From: Moraxellaceae bacterium
GTDB taxonomy: Bacteria; Pseudomonadota; Gammaproteobacteria; Pseudomonadales; Moraxellaceae
Assembly: GCA_030146505.1 (NCBI GenBank)
Contig: JASLCO010000001.1
Coordinates: forward strand, 1 to 7,704
DNA length: 7,704 bases
Direction of reading: 5' to 3'
How positions within the stretch are numbered: position 1 is the stretch's first letter; each line of letters opens with the position of its first letter. Of this stretch, positions 1 through 5,158 are shown piece by piece. The notes under the pieces were generated by a model, which was not told the origin of the DNA, searched no databases, and saw only the letters and a list, made by a program, of their open reading frames with translations. Position numbers and translations under genes: made by a program.

Positions 1-213
1 ATGCCCGAAAGCTTCCGCCAGAAATTCGGTCTGGAACTCAGCCGCAGCGAAAAGCTGCAGTTCCGCCTGTTCTCCCGGCTTTTCCGCCTGTGCTGGCCCC
101 TGCTGCCGGAGCGCAGGCGCTGGCTGCACCCGGCCTGGCAGGCCATCCGCGAGGCGCGCCGGCATCCGGAAAAATTCGAGGTGCCGGAGTCCGGACAGTT
201 GCCGGCCGCTTGA
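1..213 (+). CDS. C-terminal end of a DUF2236/MpaB-family oxygenase-like protein (5' part outside window)
   Basis: This frame is open from the first base to a TGA at 211-213 and gives 70 residues. The ATG at position 1 has no visible upstream context, so it is probably an internal Met of a longer protein. The pattern is P-E-S-F-R-x-K-F-G-L-x-L-S, then a helix rich in Leu, Phe and Arg, then W-P-L-L-P-E-R-R-R-W. It resembles the C-terminus of DUF2236 (MpaB / latex-clearing-like) proteins, where a 'LPxxxRxxxGLxWS' stretch precedes a helix ending in 'LLPxRLR'. Family members are haem-linked or predicted oxygenases of roughly 300-400 residues, so most of the protein lies upstream. The catalytic region is not visible, so function cannot be confirmed. 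The alternative is an unrelated short basic protein. Confidence 0.5.
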   Translation: MPESFRQKFGLELSRSEKLQFRLFSRLFRLCWPLLPERRRWLHPAWQAIREARRHPEKFEVPESGQLPAA

Positions 214-243
214 GCATCGTCCAGGCAAACCCGCCGATCTTTG

Positions 244-266
244 CTTGTAACAAGGTTGTCTATAAA
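244..266 (+). promoter_or_regulatory. Weak promoter candidate with a small palindrome upstream of the 96-aa gene
   Basis: The 181-bp gap between the first gene and the small basic gene contains TATAAA at 261-266, a 5/6 match to the sigma70 -10 box. The expected -35 position (about 238-243) is poor. Just upstream, CTTGTAACAAG (244-254) is an 11-bp palindrome with a single-base centre, which could be an operator. No terminator-like hairpin follows the first gene, so read-through from it is also possible. Confidence 0.25.
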
Positions 267-394
267 ACTGTCACACTGCTTCTTGTTTAATCAGCACATC
301 GGAGAACAATGGAACACTTGCCCGGTTGCAGGAGCAGCCGGCTTTTCCCACCCTCTTCCGGGGGCATCAATCAGACTTGCAGGAGGCAAGCATC

Positions 395-685
395 ATGGCA
401 AACGACATCAGCATCATCAGCCGGCTGAAGAAAATTGCACTCACTTCAATCGACCTTGGCCGCGAAATCGCCAAGGAAAAAGCCAGCCAGGTCGGCAGCA
501 ACCTGCGTGACAGCCGCGCCGGCAAGCTGCTGGAAAGCACGCAAAAGCGCATTGACGAAGTACTGAAACGGCAACCGGCCGGTACAACCGCAAAGAGCAC
601 GGGTACTGCCAAGCGCCATGCCGGCAAGCACCACCTGGGTGCCGCCAAATATTCCGCCAAGACGGCCCGCCTTTCGCAGGGCTGA
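395..685 (+). CDS. Small basic protein of unknown function (96 aa)
   Basis: I do not recognise this protein. The ATG at 395 is chosen over the in-frame 326 start because GGAGG lies just upstream (382-386) at a suitable distance, and the upstream residues look non-coding. Residues 1-60 look helical and amphipathic, with repeated Lys/Arg-Glu/Asp spacing (REIAKEKASQ, KRIDEVLKRQ). Residues 60-96 are a Thr/Ala/Lys/His-rich basic tail with low complexity. There is no signal peptide, membrane segment or cysteine. The charge suggests nucleic-acid or membrane-surface binding, but that is inference only. It is a single gene closed by the terminator at 702-728. The good ribosome binding site plus dedicated terminator make it very likely a real gene. 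Confidence 0.7.
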   Translation: MANDISIISRLKKIALTSIDLGREIAKEKASQVGSNLRDSRAGKLLESTQKRIDEVLKRQPAGTTAKSTGTAKRHAGKHHLGAAKYSAKTARLSQG

Positions 686-701
686 AGCGCCGTCACACAG
701 G

Positions 702-728
702 AAAAACGGGGCATACGCCCCGTTTTTT
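702..728 (+). terminator. Intrinsic terminator of the 96-aa gene
   Basis: A perfect 11-bp stem, AAAAACGGGGC (702-712) pairing with GCCCCGTTTTT (717-727), has an ATAC loop and a T6 run at 723-728. It begins 16 bp after the stop codon at 685. Confidence 0.9.
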
Positions 729-831
729 ATGGGATTTATAGGCTTGGCCCCTGAATATCTGTCATTCCGGCAAAGGCCGGAACGACATCTCGAGAGAACA
801 AGGGAATCATGTCGATAAATCCCATAAAAAA
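723..831. repeat. 17-bp perfect inverted repeat spanning the space between two convergent terminators
   Basis: TTTTTTATGGGATTTAT at 723-739 is the exact reverse complement of ATAAATCCCATAAAAAA at 815-831. Six bases of each arm are the U-tracts of the two facing terminators. The other 11 (ATGGGATTTAT, 729-739 and 815-825) have no role in termination. The arms enclose a separate REP-like hairpin (761-786), so the 97-109 bp unit resembles a small non-coding mobile or REP-derived element. I see no target-site duplication. The alternative is duplication of a terminator tail. Confidence 0.6.
761..786. repeat. REP-like palindrome (GTCATTCCGGC type)
   Basis: GTCATTCCGGC (761-771) and GCCGGAACGAC (776-786) form an 11-bp stem with one mismatch and an AAAG loop. 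The 'GTCATTCC...GGAAxGAC' pattern is a familiar form of intergenic palindromic repeat in proteobacterial genomes. It lies outside any gene, between two terminators, as REP elements usually do. Confidence 0.6.
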
Positions 832-852
832 ACCCGGCTTGTGCCGGGTTTT
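826..852 (-). terminator. Intrinsic terminator of the cold-shock gene
   Basis: A 10-bp perfect stem (829-838 with 843-852, core CCCGGC/GCCGGG) has a TTGT loop. Read on the minus strand it is followed by T7 (826-832). It begins 17 bp after the stop codon of the minus-strand cold-shock gene. Confidence 0.9.
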
Positions 853-869
853 CTTGAAGCATCAGTCGC

Positions 870-1073
870 TCAGAGCGGCTTGATGTTGGCAGCCTGCTTG
901 CCCTTCTGGCCCATGGTCACGTCGAAGGAAACCTTCTGACCTTCAGCCAGCGAACGGAAGCCGTCAGCCTTGATTTCGGAGAAGTGAGCGAACAGATCTT
1001 CGCCACCGTCATCCTGCTTGATGAAGCCATAACCCTTGGTGTCGTTGAACCACTTGACGGTACCAGTTGCCAT
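870..1073 (-). CDS. Cold-shock domain protein, CspA family (67 aa)
   Basis: This is a single-domain cold-shock protein of 67 residues, the usual family length. It binds single-stranded RNA and DNA and acts as a cytoplasmic RNA chaperone. The N-terminus MATGTVKWFN is typical. RNP1 is KGYGFI (residues 13-18) and RNP2 is DLFAHF (26-31), with the aromatic residues needed for base stacking present. The C-terminus has GQKGKQAANI, as in the family. The ATG at 1073 is preceded by CAGG about 10 bases upstream. The longer in-frame reading to 1241 would add a non-family extension across the leader and is rejected. Its own promoter (1218-1246), leader and terminator make it monocistronic. Which paralogue it is (cold-induced or constitutive) cannot be told from sequence. 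Confidence 0.97.
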   Translation of the reverse strand: MATGTVKWFNDTKGYGFIKQDDGGEDLFAHFSEIKADGFRSLAEGQKVSFDVTMGQKGKQAANIKPL

Positions 1074-1211
1074 TTTCGTATTACCTGTAAAACACGTTGA
1101 GATTGGGCGGATGCCCGGTAGTGCATGGAACCTGAACAGGGAAACAGAACTGGAAGTACCGGCGGTAGAGCTAGAACTGGCAGGCGCGTTTTTCAGCCTG
1201 TGGGGCATGCG
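1074..1211 (-). promoter_or_regulatory. Long 5' leader of the cold-shock mRNA
   Basis: If transcription starts just downstream of the promoter at 1218-1246, the leader is about 138 nt. That is a typical size for cspA-type mRNAs, whose leaders refold with temperature and control translation. On the minus strand it contains a direct repeat CCAGTTCT (in + orientation, parts of 'agaactgg' near 1147-1154 and 1172-1179) and a small CAGGC/GCCTG stem near 1182-1201. The thermosensor role is inferred from the family; no conserved cold-box was identified. Confidence 0.45.
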
Positions 1212-1217
1212 AGGCGA

Positions 1218-1246
1218 ATCATTGGCGCGCGGCCGCCACAAGTCAA
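1218..1246 (-). promoter_or_regulatory. Sigma70 promoter of the cold-shock gene
   Basis: On the minus strand, -35 TTGACT (1241-1246, 5/6) and -10 AATGAT (1218-1223, 4/6) are separated by exactly 17 bp. The spacer is very GC-rich (GGCGGCCGCGCGCC), which would make the -35/-10 region stiff. Predicted start is near 1211. Confidence 0.7.
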
Positions 1247-1491
1247 GTGGAATCCTTTGCGGTAATTACGGCCTGCTACGCAATCCGCACCAGCACAGCC
1301 CCCTTCAGCGGCGGACAGGTGCAGGACGACGAGAACCCGGCCAAGGCAACCCGCTTTGTCGCGGGTACGGTGCAAGCGTGCATCCGTGATGACTACAGCC
1401 GCCAACAAAAGAACAGCAGGCGGAAACCCATCTGCGCCGGGACGGGTGCTAAAACGACGGCATGGGCAATGACAAGACCGAGGCTACGGCC
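1247..1491. other. Intergenic stretch without a convincing gene
   Basis: Reading frames crossing this stretch on both strands start at GTG or lack a ribosome binding site, have mixed composition and overlap the cold-shock promoter. One small dyad, ACCCGC-TTTGTC-GCGGGT (about 1349-1366), has no T-run. It probably carries the promoter for the following plus-strand frame, but I could not pick out clear -35/-10 boxes. Confidence 0.4.
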
Positions 1492-1824
1492 ATGGCAAAA
1501 GCACCGGTAGAGGCGTGGCGGCGACTGTGGCAACAGATCAGGCAACTCTGGAGGCGGGAACAGGGCAGCCTGCCATGCGATACCGGCACACCTCCCCTGC
1601 CATCACCTGATGAACCCGGACCGGACACCAGCCAGCACACCATGCCACCGCCCGCCCCGGATCACAGCCAGTACCGCAGCAAGCCGGACCCGGCTTTCGG
1701 CAGTCGCAGCGCGGCGCAGCGAGAGGCCTATGAGAAGCTCCAGCAAATGCGCGAAGCGGAAGCACGCCGCGATGCGGAAACCCATAGCCGGGAACGGCTG
1801 GGACGGCCGGAGCAAAGCTCCTGA
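1492..1824 (+). CDS. Hypothetical protein, Pro-rich with a charged helical C-terminus (110 aa)
   Basis: I do not recognise this protein. The ATG at 1492 has GAGG (1480-1483) eight bases upstream; the in-frame ATG at 1462 has no ribosome binding site. Residues 1-25 are Trp/Arg/Gln-rich (AWRRLWQQIRQLWRRE) and look amphipathic. Residues 30-70 are a disordered Pro/Asp/Ser linker. Residues 75-110 are a highly charged helix (QREAYEKLQQMREAEARRDAE). No signal peptide or membrane segment is evident. The layout suggests a small scaffold or adaptor protein, but that is speculative. It converges on the small secreted-peptide gene with 18 bp between stop codons and no terminator. The frame could be non-coding; the helical, charge-patterned C-terminus is the best argument that it is real. 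Confidence 0.45.
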   Translation: MAKAPVEAWRRLWQQIRQLWRREQGSLPCDTGTPPLPSPDEPGPDTSQHTMPPPAPDHSQYRSKPDPAFGSRSAAQREAYEKLQQMREAEARRDAETHSRERLGRPEQSS

Positions 1825-1842
1825 CCGAAAACCTGTCCAGGC

Positions 1843-1992
1843 TCAGCGGTGGCTGTCAGCCAGCACCTTATGCAGGGTGCTGTTGATATGGTGCAGGAGT
1901 TCTTCCAGAGGACTCACGAGATTGGCAGCGTTGGCCGTGCTGAAGGTGAACAACAGACAGGCAACCAGCACGATGTCTTGTACAAGACGCAT
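1843..1992 (-). CDS. Small secreted peptide, 49 aa with Sec signal
   Basis: The frame begins with ATG at 1992, preceded by GGAG with an 8-base spacer on the minus strand. Residues 1-22 form a signal peptide: a short n-region with Arg2, a hydrophobic core (IVLVACLLFTF), then the cleavage-like site A20-N21-A22. The predicted mature part is 27 residues beginning ANLVSPLEELLHHINS and ending DSHR. It is Leu/His-rich and can form one amphipathic helix. There are no cysteines after cleavage. L9-V10-A11-C12 fits a lipobox by letters, but the hydrophobic core continues past it, so a lipoprotein is less likely. Function is unknown. The same frame reads upstream to 2151, but those residues look non-coding. 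Confidence 0.55.
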   Translation of the reverse strand: MRLVQDIVLVACLLFTFSTANAANLVSPLEELLHHINSTLHKVLADSHR

Positions 1993-2156
1993 GGCGATGA
2001 CTCCGTATGAAGGGATCAACGCCTTGCCTGGCACACCCGGATGAATGAAGAGGCCCAACCTTACCCAAAGCAGGGGCCGGCTGAAAACCCGCCCAGGCAT
2101 TCCAGTCGCCCTTTCCCACCCTTCATTTGTGGCCGGCCCGACGAACAGCATGCCGC

Positions 2157-2200
2157 CCTGAATGGAAAAGGCCGCCCAAAGGCGGCCTTTTCCATTCAGG
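2157..2200 (-). terminator. Perfect 20-bp-stem hairpin ending the fbp/SCP2/alcohol dehydrogenase cluster
   Basis: Arms at 2157-2176 and 2181-2200 are exact reverse complements over 20 bp with a CAAA loop. The core is AAAAGGCCGCC/GGCGGCCTTTT, so on either strand a GC stem is followed by T4. It starts 8 bp beyond the stop codon of the dehydrogenase. The lower stem (CCTGAATGG/CCATTCAGG) extends past the T-tract, which is unusual. It should work in both directions, though no plus-strand gene clearly ends here. Confidence 0.8.
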
Positions 2201-2208
2201 ATGATGCC

Positions 2209-3396
2209 TCACGCCCAGGCGCGCCTGAGGATGGCCAGCGCCTCCTCACGATCGGTTTCCTTGGGATTGAAGATGATGGAGCCGTCGTTGAGGGTGAGGT
2301 CGGCCACGGCGGCCAGCTGGTCTTCCGTCACCTTGCCGGTTTCCTTGAGGGTGCGCGGCAGCTTGCAACGGTTATAGAGCTCGTCACGCATGGAGCGGAT
2401 GGTAGCAATGGCCTTCTTCCCACGCTGGTCATGAGGCGTGGTGGCGTAGACATCGGCACCGGCCAGGGGCAGCAGCAGCTCGCCGATACGGTCGCCGTTC
2501 ACGTCCTGGTTGTACTCCAGCACATAGGGCAGGAAGAGGTTCATGCAGAGGCCGTGCGGCAGATGGGCAACCGCGCCCAGTGAGTGCCCCAGGGAATGCA
2601 CGAGACCGACCATGGCATTGGAGAAGGCGATACCGGCCATGGTGGAAGCCTGCGCCAGTTCCAGACGCGCATCAGCGTCGGCGGGATTGTCCATGACCTT
2701 GAGCAGGTTCTCGCTGATCTTGCGGATGGCGCCGGTGGCGTAGGCATCGCTGATCGGGTTGGCAGCGAGACAGGTAAACGATTCCACCGCATGCGTCATG
2801 GCATCCATGGCGGTCATGGCCGTGATATGCGGCGGCAGGGTCAGCGTCATGCGCGGATCGAGAATCGCGGCATGGGGCATGAGGAAGTAGGACATGAAAG
2901 GCACTTTCACGCCCTTGTCGGTATCGGAAATCACGGCAGCGGCCGTGGTTTCGGAACCGGTACCGGCGGTGGTCGGCACCACGAAGAGCGGCTTCAGCGG
3001 ACGCTTGAGATTGTGTGCGCCGGAGAAGGCGTAAAGATCATCGCCACCTTCGGAAACGAGAATGTTCACGGCTTTGCAGGTATCGATGACGGAGCCGCCA
3101 CCCACAGCAATGATGGCGTCGCAATTCGCGGCACGATAAGCCGCAGCGGCATTACGCACGGTCTGCATGCTGCTATCCGGCGGCACATCGTCAAACACCG
3201 CAGCAATGGCAGCTTCAGCACCTGCGAATGCGGTTTCAATATGTTTGAGCAGACCCACACTCACCACGCCCTTGTCGGTGATCACCATGGGGCGCACGGA
3301 CTGCAGCATGGAAAGCTCGAAAGGAATGTGTTCCAGCGCCTTGTGGCCGGCAATCACTTTCACGGGGCAGAAAAATTCGTAATACGGCTTGGCCAT
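2209..3396 (-). CDS. Iron-containing (group III) alcohol dehydrogenase, 395 aa
   Basis: This is an NAD(P)-dependent alcohol/aldehyde oxidoreductase of the Fe-ADH family, cytoplasmic. Length (395) is normal. The nucleotide-binding loop is GGGSVIDTCKA (residues 99-109), and PTTAGTGSE (141-149) is the second family signature. Metal ligands by comparison with E. coli FucO are D198, H202, H267 and H281, with H271 in the position of the catalytic His; all lie in intact motifs (MDAMTHAVESF, HSLGHSLGA, LPHG). The ATG at 3396 is preferred over a TTG at 3408; AAAGG lies about 12 bases upstream. It is the last gene of a likely operon, 32 bp after the SCP2-like gene, and ends at the hairpin 2157-2200. 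Substrate cannot be read from sequence; the SCP2-like partner hints at a lipid-derived alcohol or aldehyde (inference). Confidence 0.95.
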   Translation of the reverse strand: MAKPYYEFFCPVKVIAGHKALEHIPFELSMLQSVRPMVITDKGVVSVGLLKHIETAFAGAEAAIAAVFDDVPPDSSMQTVRNAAAAYRAANCDAIIAVGGGSVIDTCKAVNILVSEGGDDLYAFSGAHNLKRPLKPLFVVPTTAGTGSETTAAAVISDTDKGVKVPFMSYFLMPHAAILDPRMTLTLPPHITAMTAMDAMTHAVESFTCLAANPISDAYATGAIRKISENLLKVMDNPADADARLELAQASTMAGIAFSNAMVGLVHSLGHSLGAVAHLPHGLCMNLFLPYVLEYNQDVNGDRIGELLLPLAGADVYATTPHDQRGKKAIATIRSMRDELYNRCKLPRTLKETGKVTEDQLAAVADLTLNDGSIIFNPKETDREEALAILRRAWA

Positions 3397-3428
3397 TTTC
3401 GTGTTCAACCTTTATTCGTAAAGCCTGC

Positions 3429-3956
3429 TCAGGCGCCTTTCAACAGATTCGCGACAACACGCCCATAAATGCGCGTGGCCAGACCGAGTTTTTCACCAAG
3501 CGCAATCGCCGGATAACGCTTCACTGCGCGCTCGGCCACCAGCCTGGGAAGGATCAGTACTTCCATGCGGGTGAGGCAACGCACGAGACGTATGGCATGC
3601 GAGACATCGCCATCCACATAAAGACGGTCATTGGCAAAAGCACGCGCCGTGCCTTCCTGGAAGGAAAGCACGAGCATGGCATGCGACATGTGTTTGAAGC
3701 GGGCGCAAAGATCAGGCTTGCCCGAAAAGTCCTTGAGCAGGGTCAGCGTGCCGTCAGCCTGTACCTGCGCGGTGAAATCCGGCCCGGAAGGCTGCACCGT
3801 CATGCGCACGACAAAACCGGCGGGATAGGCAGAAATCTCGCGACGTATGACTTCATCGGTCTGGCTGGCCGCGACCAGGCCTCGACCCACCACACCCATC
3901 ATGAGTTTGACGTAGGCGCGCTCCGCCTCCGGAAGGACTGTTTCAGGATTGAACAT
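3429..3956 (-). CDS. SCP2-like (sterol carrier/lipid-binding fold) protein, 175 aa
   Basis: Residues 1-35 are helical. Residues 40-120 follow the SCP2 pattern: strands (FVVRMTVQPSGPDFTAQVQA), a 'DLCARFKHMSHAMLVLSF' segment resembling the family's conserved strand and helix, then ARAFANDRLYVDGDVSHAIRL, matching the 'G...A...G+l.v.Gd' part. Residues 121-175 form a further helical tail (MEVLILPRLV, KRYPAIALGEKLG). There is no signal peptide. SCP2-fold proteins bind acyl-CoA, fatty acids or sterols in a hydrophobic tunnel. The ATG at 3956 has only a weak AGG about 13 bases upstream. It lies between fbp (56 bp) and the Fe-dehydrogenase (32 bp) with no terminator on either side, so co-transcription is likely. 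The family call rests on pattern memory and could be wrong; the protein itself is clearly coding. Confidence 0.65.
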   Translation of the reverse strand: MFNPETVLPEAERAYVKLMMGVVGRGLVAASQTDEVIRREISAYPAGFVVRMTVQPSGPDFTAQVQADGTLTLLKDFSGKPDLCARFKHMSHAMLVLSFQEGTARAFANDRLYVDGDVSHAIRLVRCLTRMEVLILPRLVAERAVKRYPAIALGEKLGLATRIYGRVVANLLKGA

Positions 3957-4012
3957 TTCTTGTTTTTAACCTGTGTCGGAGACGATGGCCGACGCTGCTA
4001 TTACGCAAAAGT

Positions 4013-5014
4013 CTATGCGTGATAGCCCGTCACCAGATCAACCTCGTTTTTGGAACCCAGCACCACCGGCACGCGCTGATGCAGTTCCGCCGGCTTGAGG
4101 CCGAGGATGCGTTCGCGTCCCGTCGTTGCCGCACCGCCGGCCTGCTCGATGAGCATGGCCATGGGATTGGCTTCATACATCAGGCGCAGCTTGCCGCCCT
4201 TTTCTTTCGTCTTGCTGTCCAGCGGATACATGAAGATGCCACCGCGGGTGAGGATGCGATGCACATCCGCCACCATGGACGCCACCCAGCGCATATTGAA
4301 ATCCTTCTCGCGCGGGCCGGCCTTGCCCATGAGCAGCTCTTCCACATAACGCTGCACCGGCGCTTCCCAGAAACGCTGGTTGGACATGTTGATGGCAAAT
4401 TCTTTCGTGTCTTCCGGCACTTTCATCTGCGGATGCGTGAGCAGGAATTCGCCCTGTTCGCGATCCAGGGTGAAGCAGTCCACACCCTTGCCAAGCGTGA
4501 TCACCAACTGCGTGGACGGACCATACACGGCATAGCCGGCACAAACCTGTTCCGTACCCGGCTGCAGGAAGTCACCTGTCGTGGCCTTGCTTTCCCGGGC
4601 GCCTTTTTTCTTCAGCACGGAAAAAATGGTGCCGACGGAAATGTTCACATCGATATTGGAAGAGCCGTCCAGAGGATCGAAAAGCAGCAGGTAATCGCCC
4701 AGGGGATATTCGGGAGGAATGGGATAGATCTCGTCCATTTCCTCGGAGGCCATCGCAGCCAGAGTGCCATTGGCCTGCTTGGACTGGATGAGGATTTCAT
4801 TGGACAGGACATCCAGCTTTTTCTGTGCCTCGCCCTGCACATTGTCAGTACCGGCACCGCCCAGTACGCCAGCCAGCTCGCCCTTGCCGATGGCCACGCC
4901 GATGGCCTTGCAGGCCGCTGCCACGGTTTCCAGCAGCAGACGCAATTCGTGCGTGATCTGCGGGTTTTCGCGCTGCTGCTCGACGAGATAGCGGCTGAGA
5001 GGAATACCGGACAT
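4013..5014 (-). CDS. fbp: Fructose-1,6-bisphosphatase, class I
   Basis: The enzyme hydrolyses fructose 1,6-bisphosphate to fructose 6-phosphate and phosphate, the committed step of gluconeogenesis. Length (333) matches class I enzymes. Metal site residues are all present: E91/E92 (SEEMDEI), the signature FDPLDGSSNIDVN (112-124) with D113, L115 and D116, and E281 in MYEANPMAMLIEQAGG. The N-terminal segment GTDNVQGEAQKKLD (55-68) is also typical. The ATG at 5014 has GGAG at a 6-base spacing. It appears to be the first gene of a cluster with the SCP2-like and Fe-dehydrogenase genes. A bacterium growing on acetate, fatty acids or alkanes depends on this step, in keeping with the surrounding lipid-type genes (inference). 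Confidence 0.98.
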   Translation of the reverse strand: MSGIPLSRYLVEQQRENPQITHELRLLLETVAAACKAIGVAIGKGELAGVLGGAGTDNVQGEAQKKLDVLSNEILIQSKQANGTLAAMASEEMDEIYPIPPEYPLGDYLLLFDPLDGSSNIDVNISVGTIFSVLKKKGARESKATTGDFLQPGTEQVCAGYAVYGPSTQLVITLGKGVDCFTLDREQGEFLLTHPQMKVPEDTKEFAINMSNQRFWEAPVQRYVEELLMGKAGPREKDFNMRWVASMVADVHRILTRGGIFMYPLDSKTKEKGGKLRLMYEANPMAMLIEQAGGAATTGRERILGLKPAELHQRVPVVLGSKNEVDLVTGYHA

Positions 5015-5049
5015 GGAGGGCTCCAGAAACAGGGGTGAAAGGGTGCAGG

Positions 5050-5078
5050 ATTATGCCGCCAATGACGATATGGCCCAA
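5050..5078 (-). promoter_or_regulatory. Candidate fbp promoter
   Basis: On the minus strand, -10 CATAAT (5050-5055, 5/6) and -35 TTGGGC (5073-5078, 3/6) are 17 bp apart, with the start predicted about 30 bases before the fbp ATG. The weak -35 suggests an activator or a regulated promoter. The -35 box lies within the loop of the inverted repeat at 5055-5093. Confidence 0.5.
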
Positions 5079-5123
5079 GCCGTCATTGGCGGCTGACATG
5101 GCGGCGTAATGGTCATTAGCGGA
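5055..5123. repeat. Operator-like array: perfect 13-bp inverted repeat plus two degenerate direct copies
   Basis: GCCGCCAATGACG (5055-5067) and CGTCATTGGCGGC (5081-5093) are exact reverse complements with a 13-bp spacer. Further copies of the half-site follow: TGACATGGCGGC (5094-5105) and GTCATTAGCGGA (5112-5123), compared with GTCATTGGCGGC at 5082-5093. The dyad touches the -10 box and encloses the -35 box of the candidate fbp promoter, the usual placing of a repressor site. It could instead be a REP-type hairpin; the binding protein is unknown. Confidence 0.6.
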
Positions 5124-5130
5124 AATATGC

Positions 5131-5152
5131 AGGCCGGGATTCAGCCCGGCCT
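5131..5152 (-). terminator. GC hairpin after the AraC-family gene (terminator or palindromic repeat)
   Basis: AGGCCGGG (5131-5138) pairs with CCCGGCCT (5145-5152) around a 6-base loop, 6 bp beyond the regulator's stop codon. On the minus strand it reads GTAGGCCGGGCTGAATCCCG, resembling the 'TAGGxCGGxxTxA...CCGxCCTxC' class of intergenic repeats seen in gammaproteobacteria. There is no T-run, so termination would be weak or factor-assisted. Confidence 0.5.
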
Positions 5153-5158
5153 ACAAAA

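Noticed and set aside
1074..1241. N-terminal extension of the cold-shock protein up to 1241
   Set aside because: Family proteins begin at MATGTVKWF; the extension overlaps the promoter and leader.
1247..1510. 87-codon plus-strand frame starting at GTG
   Set aside because: No ribosome binding site, overlaps the cold-shock promoter and the better-supported frame at 1492; no recognisable pattern.
1957..1992. Lipobox (LVAC) in the small secreted peptide
   Set aside because: The hydrophobic core continues ten residues past the Cys to an AxA site; cleavage at residue 12 would leave a signal too short.
2584..3468. 294-codon plus-strand frame opposite the Fe-dehydrogenase
   Set aside because: Antisense shadow, with a His/Gly-rich repetitive product and no independent start signals.
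3957..4012. Terminator between fbp and the SCP2-like gene
   Set aside because: Only a GTCGG/CCGAC 5-bp stem with a 9-base loop and no T-run; too weak to end transcription.
4019..5038. 339-codon open frame on the plus strand opposite fbp
   Set aside because: It is a mirror of GC-rich codon usage of fbp; the His/Gly/Arg-rich translation matches no family and fbp is certain.
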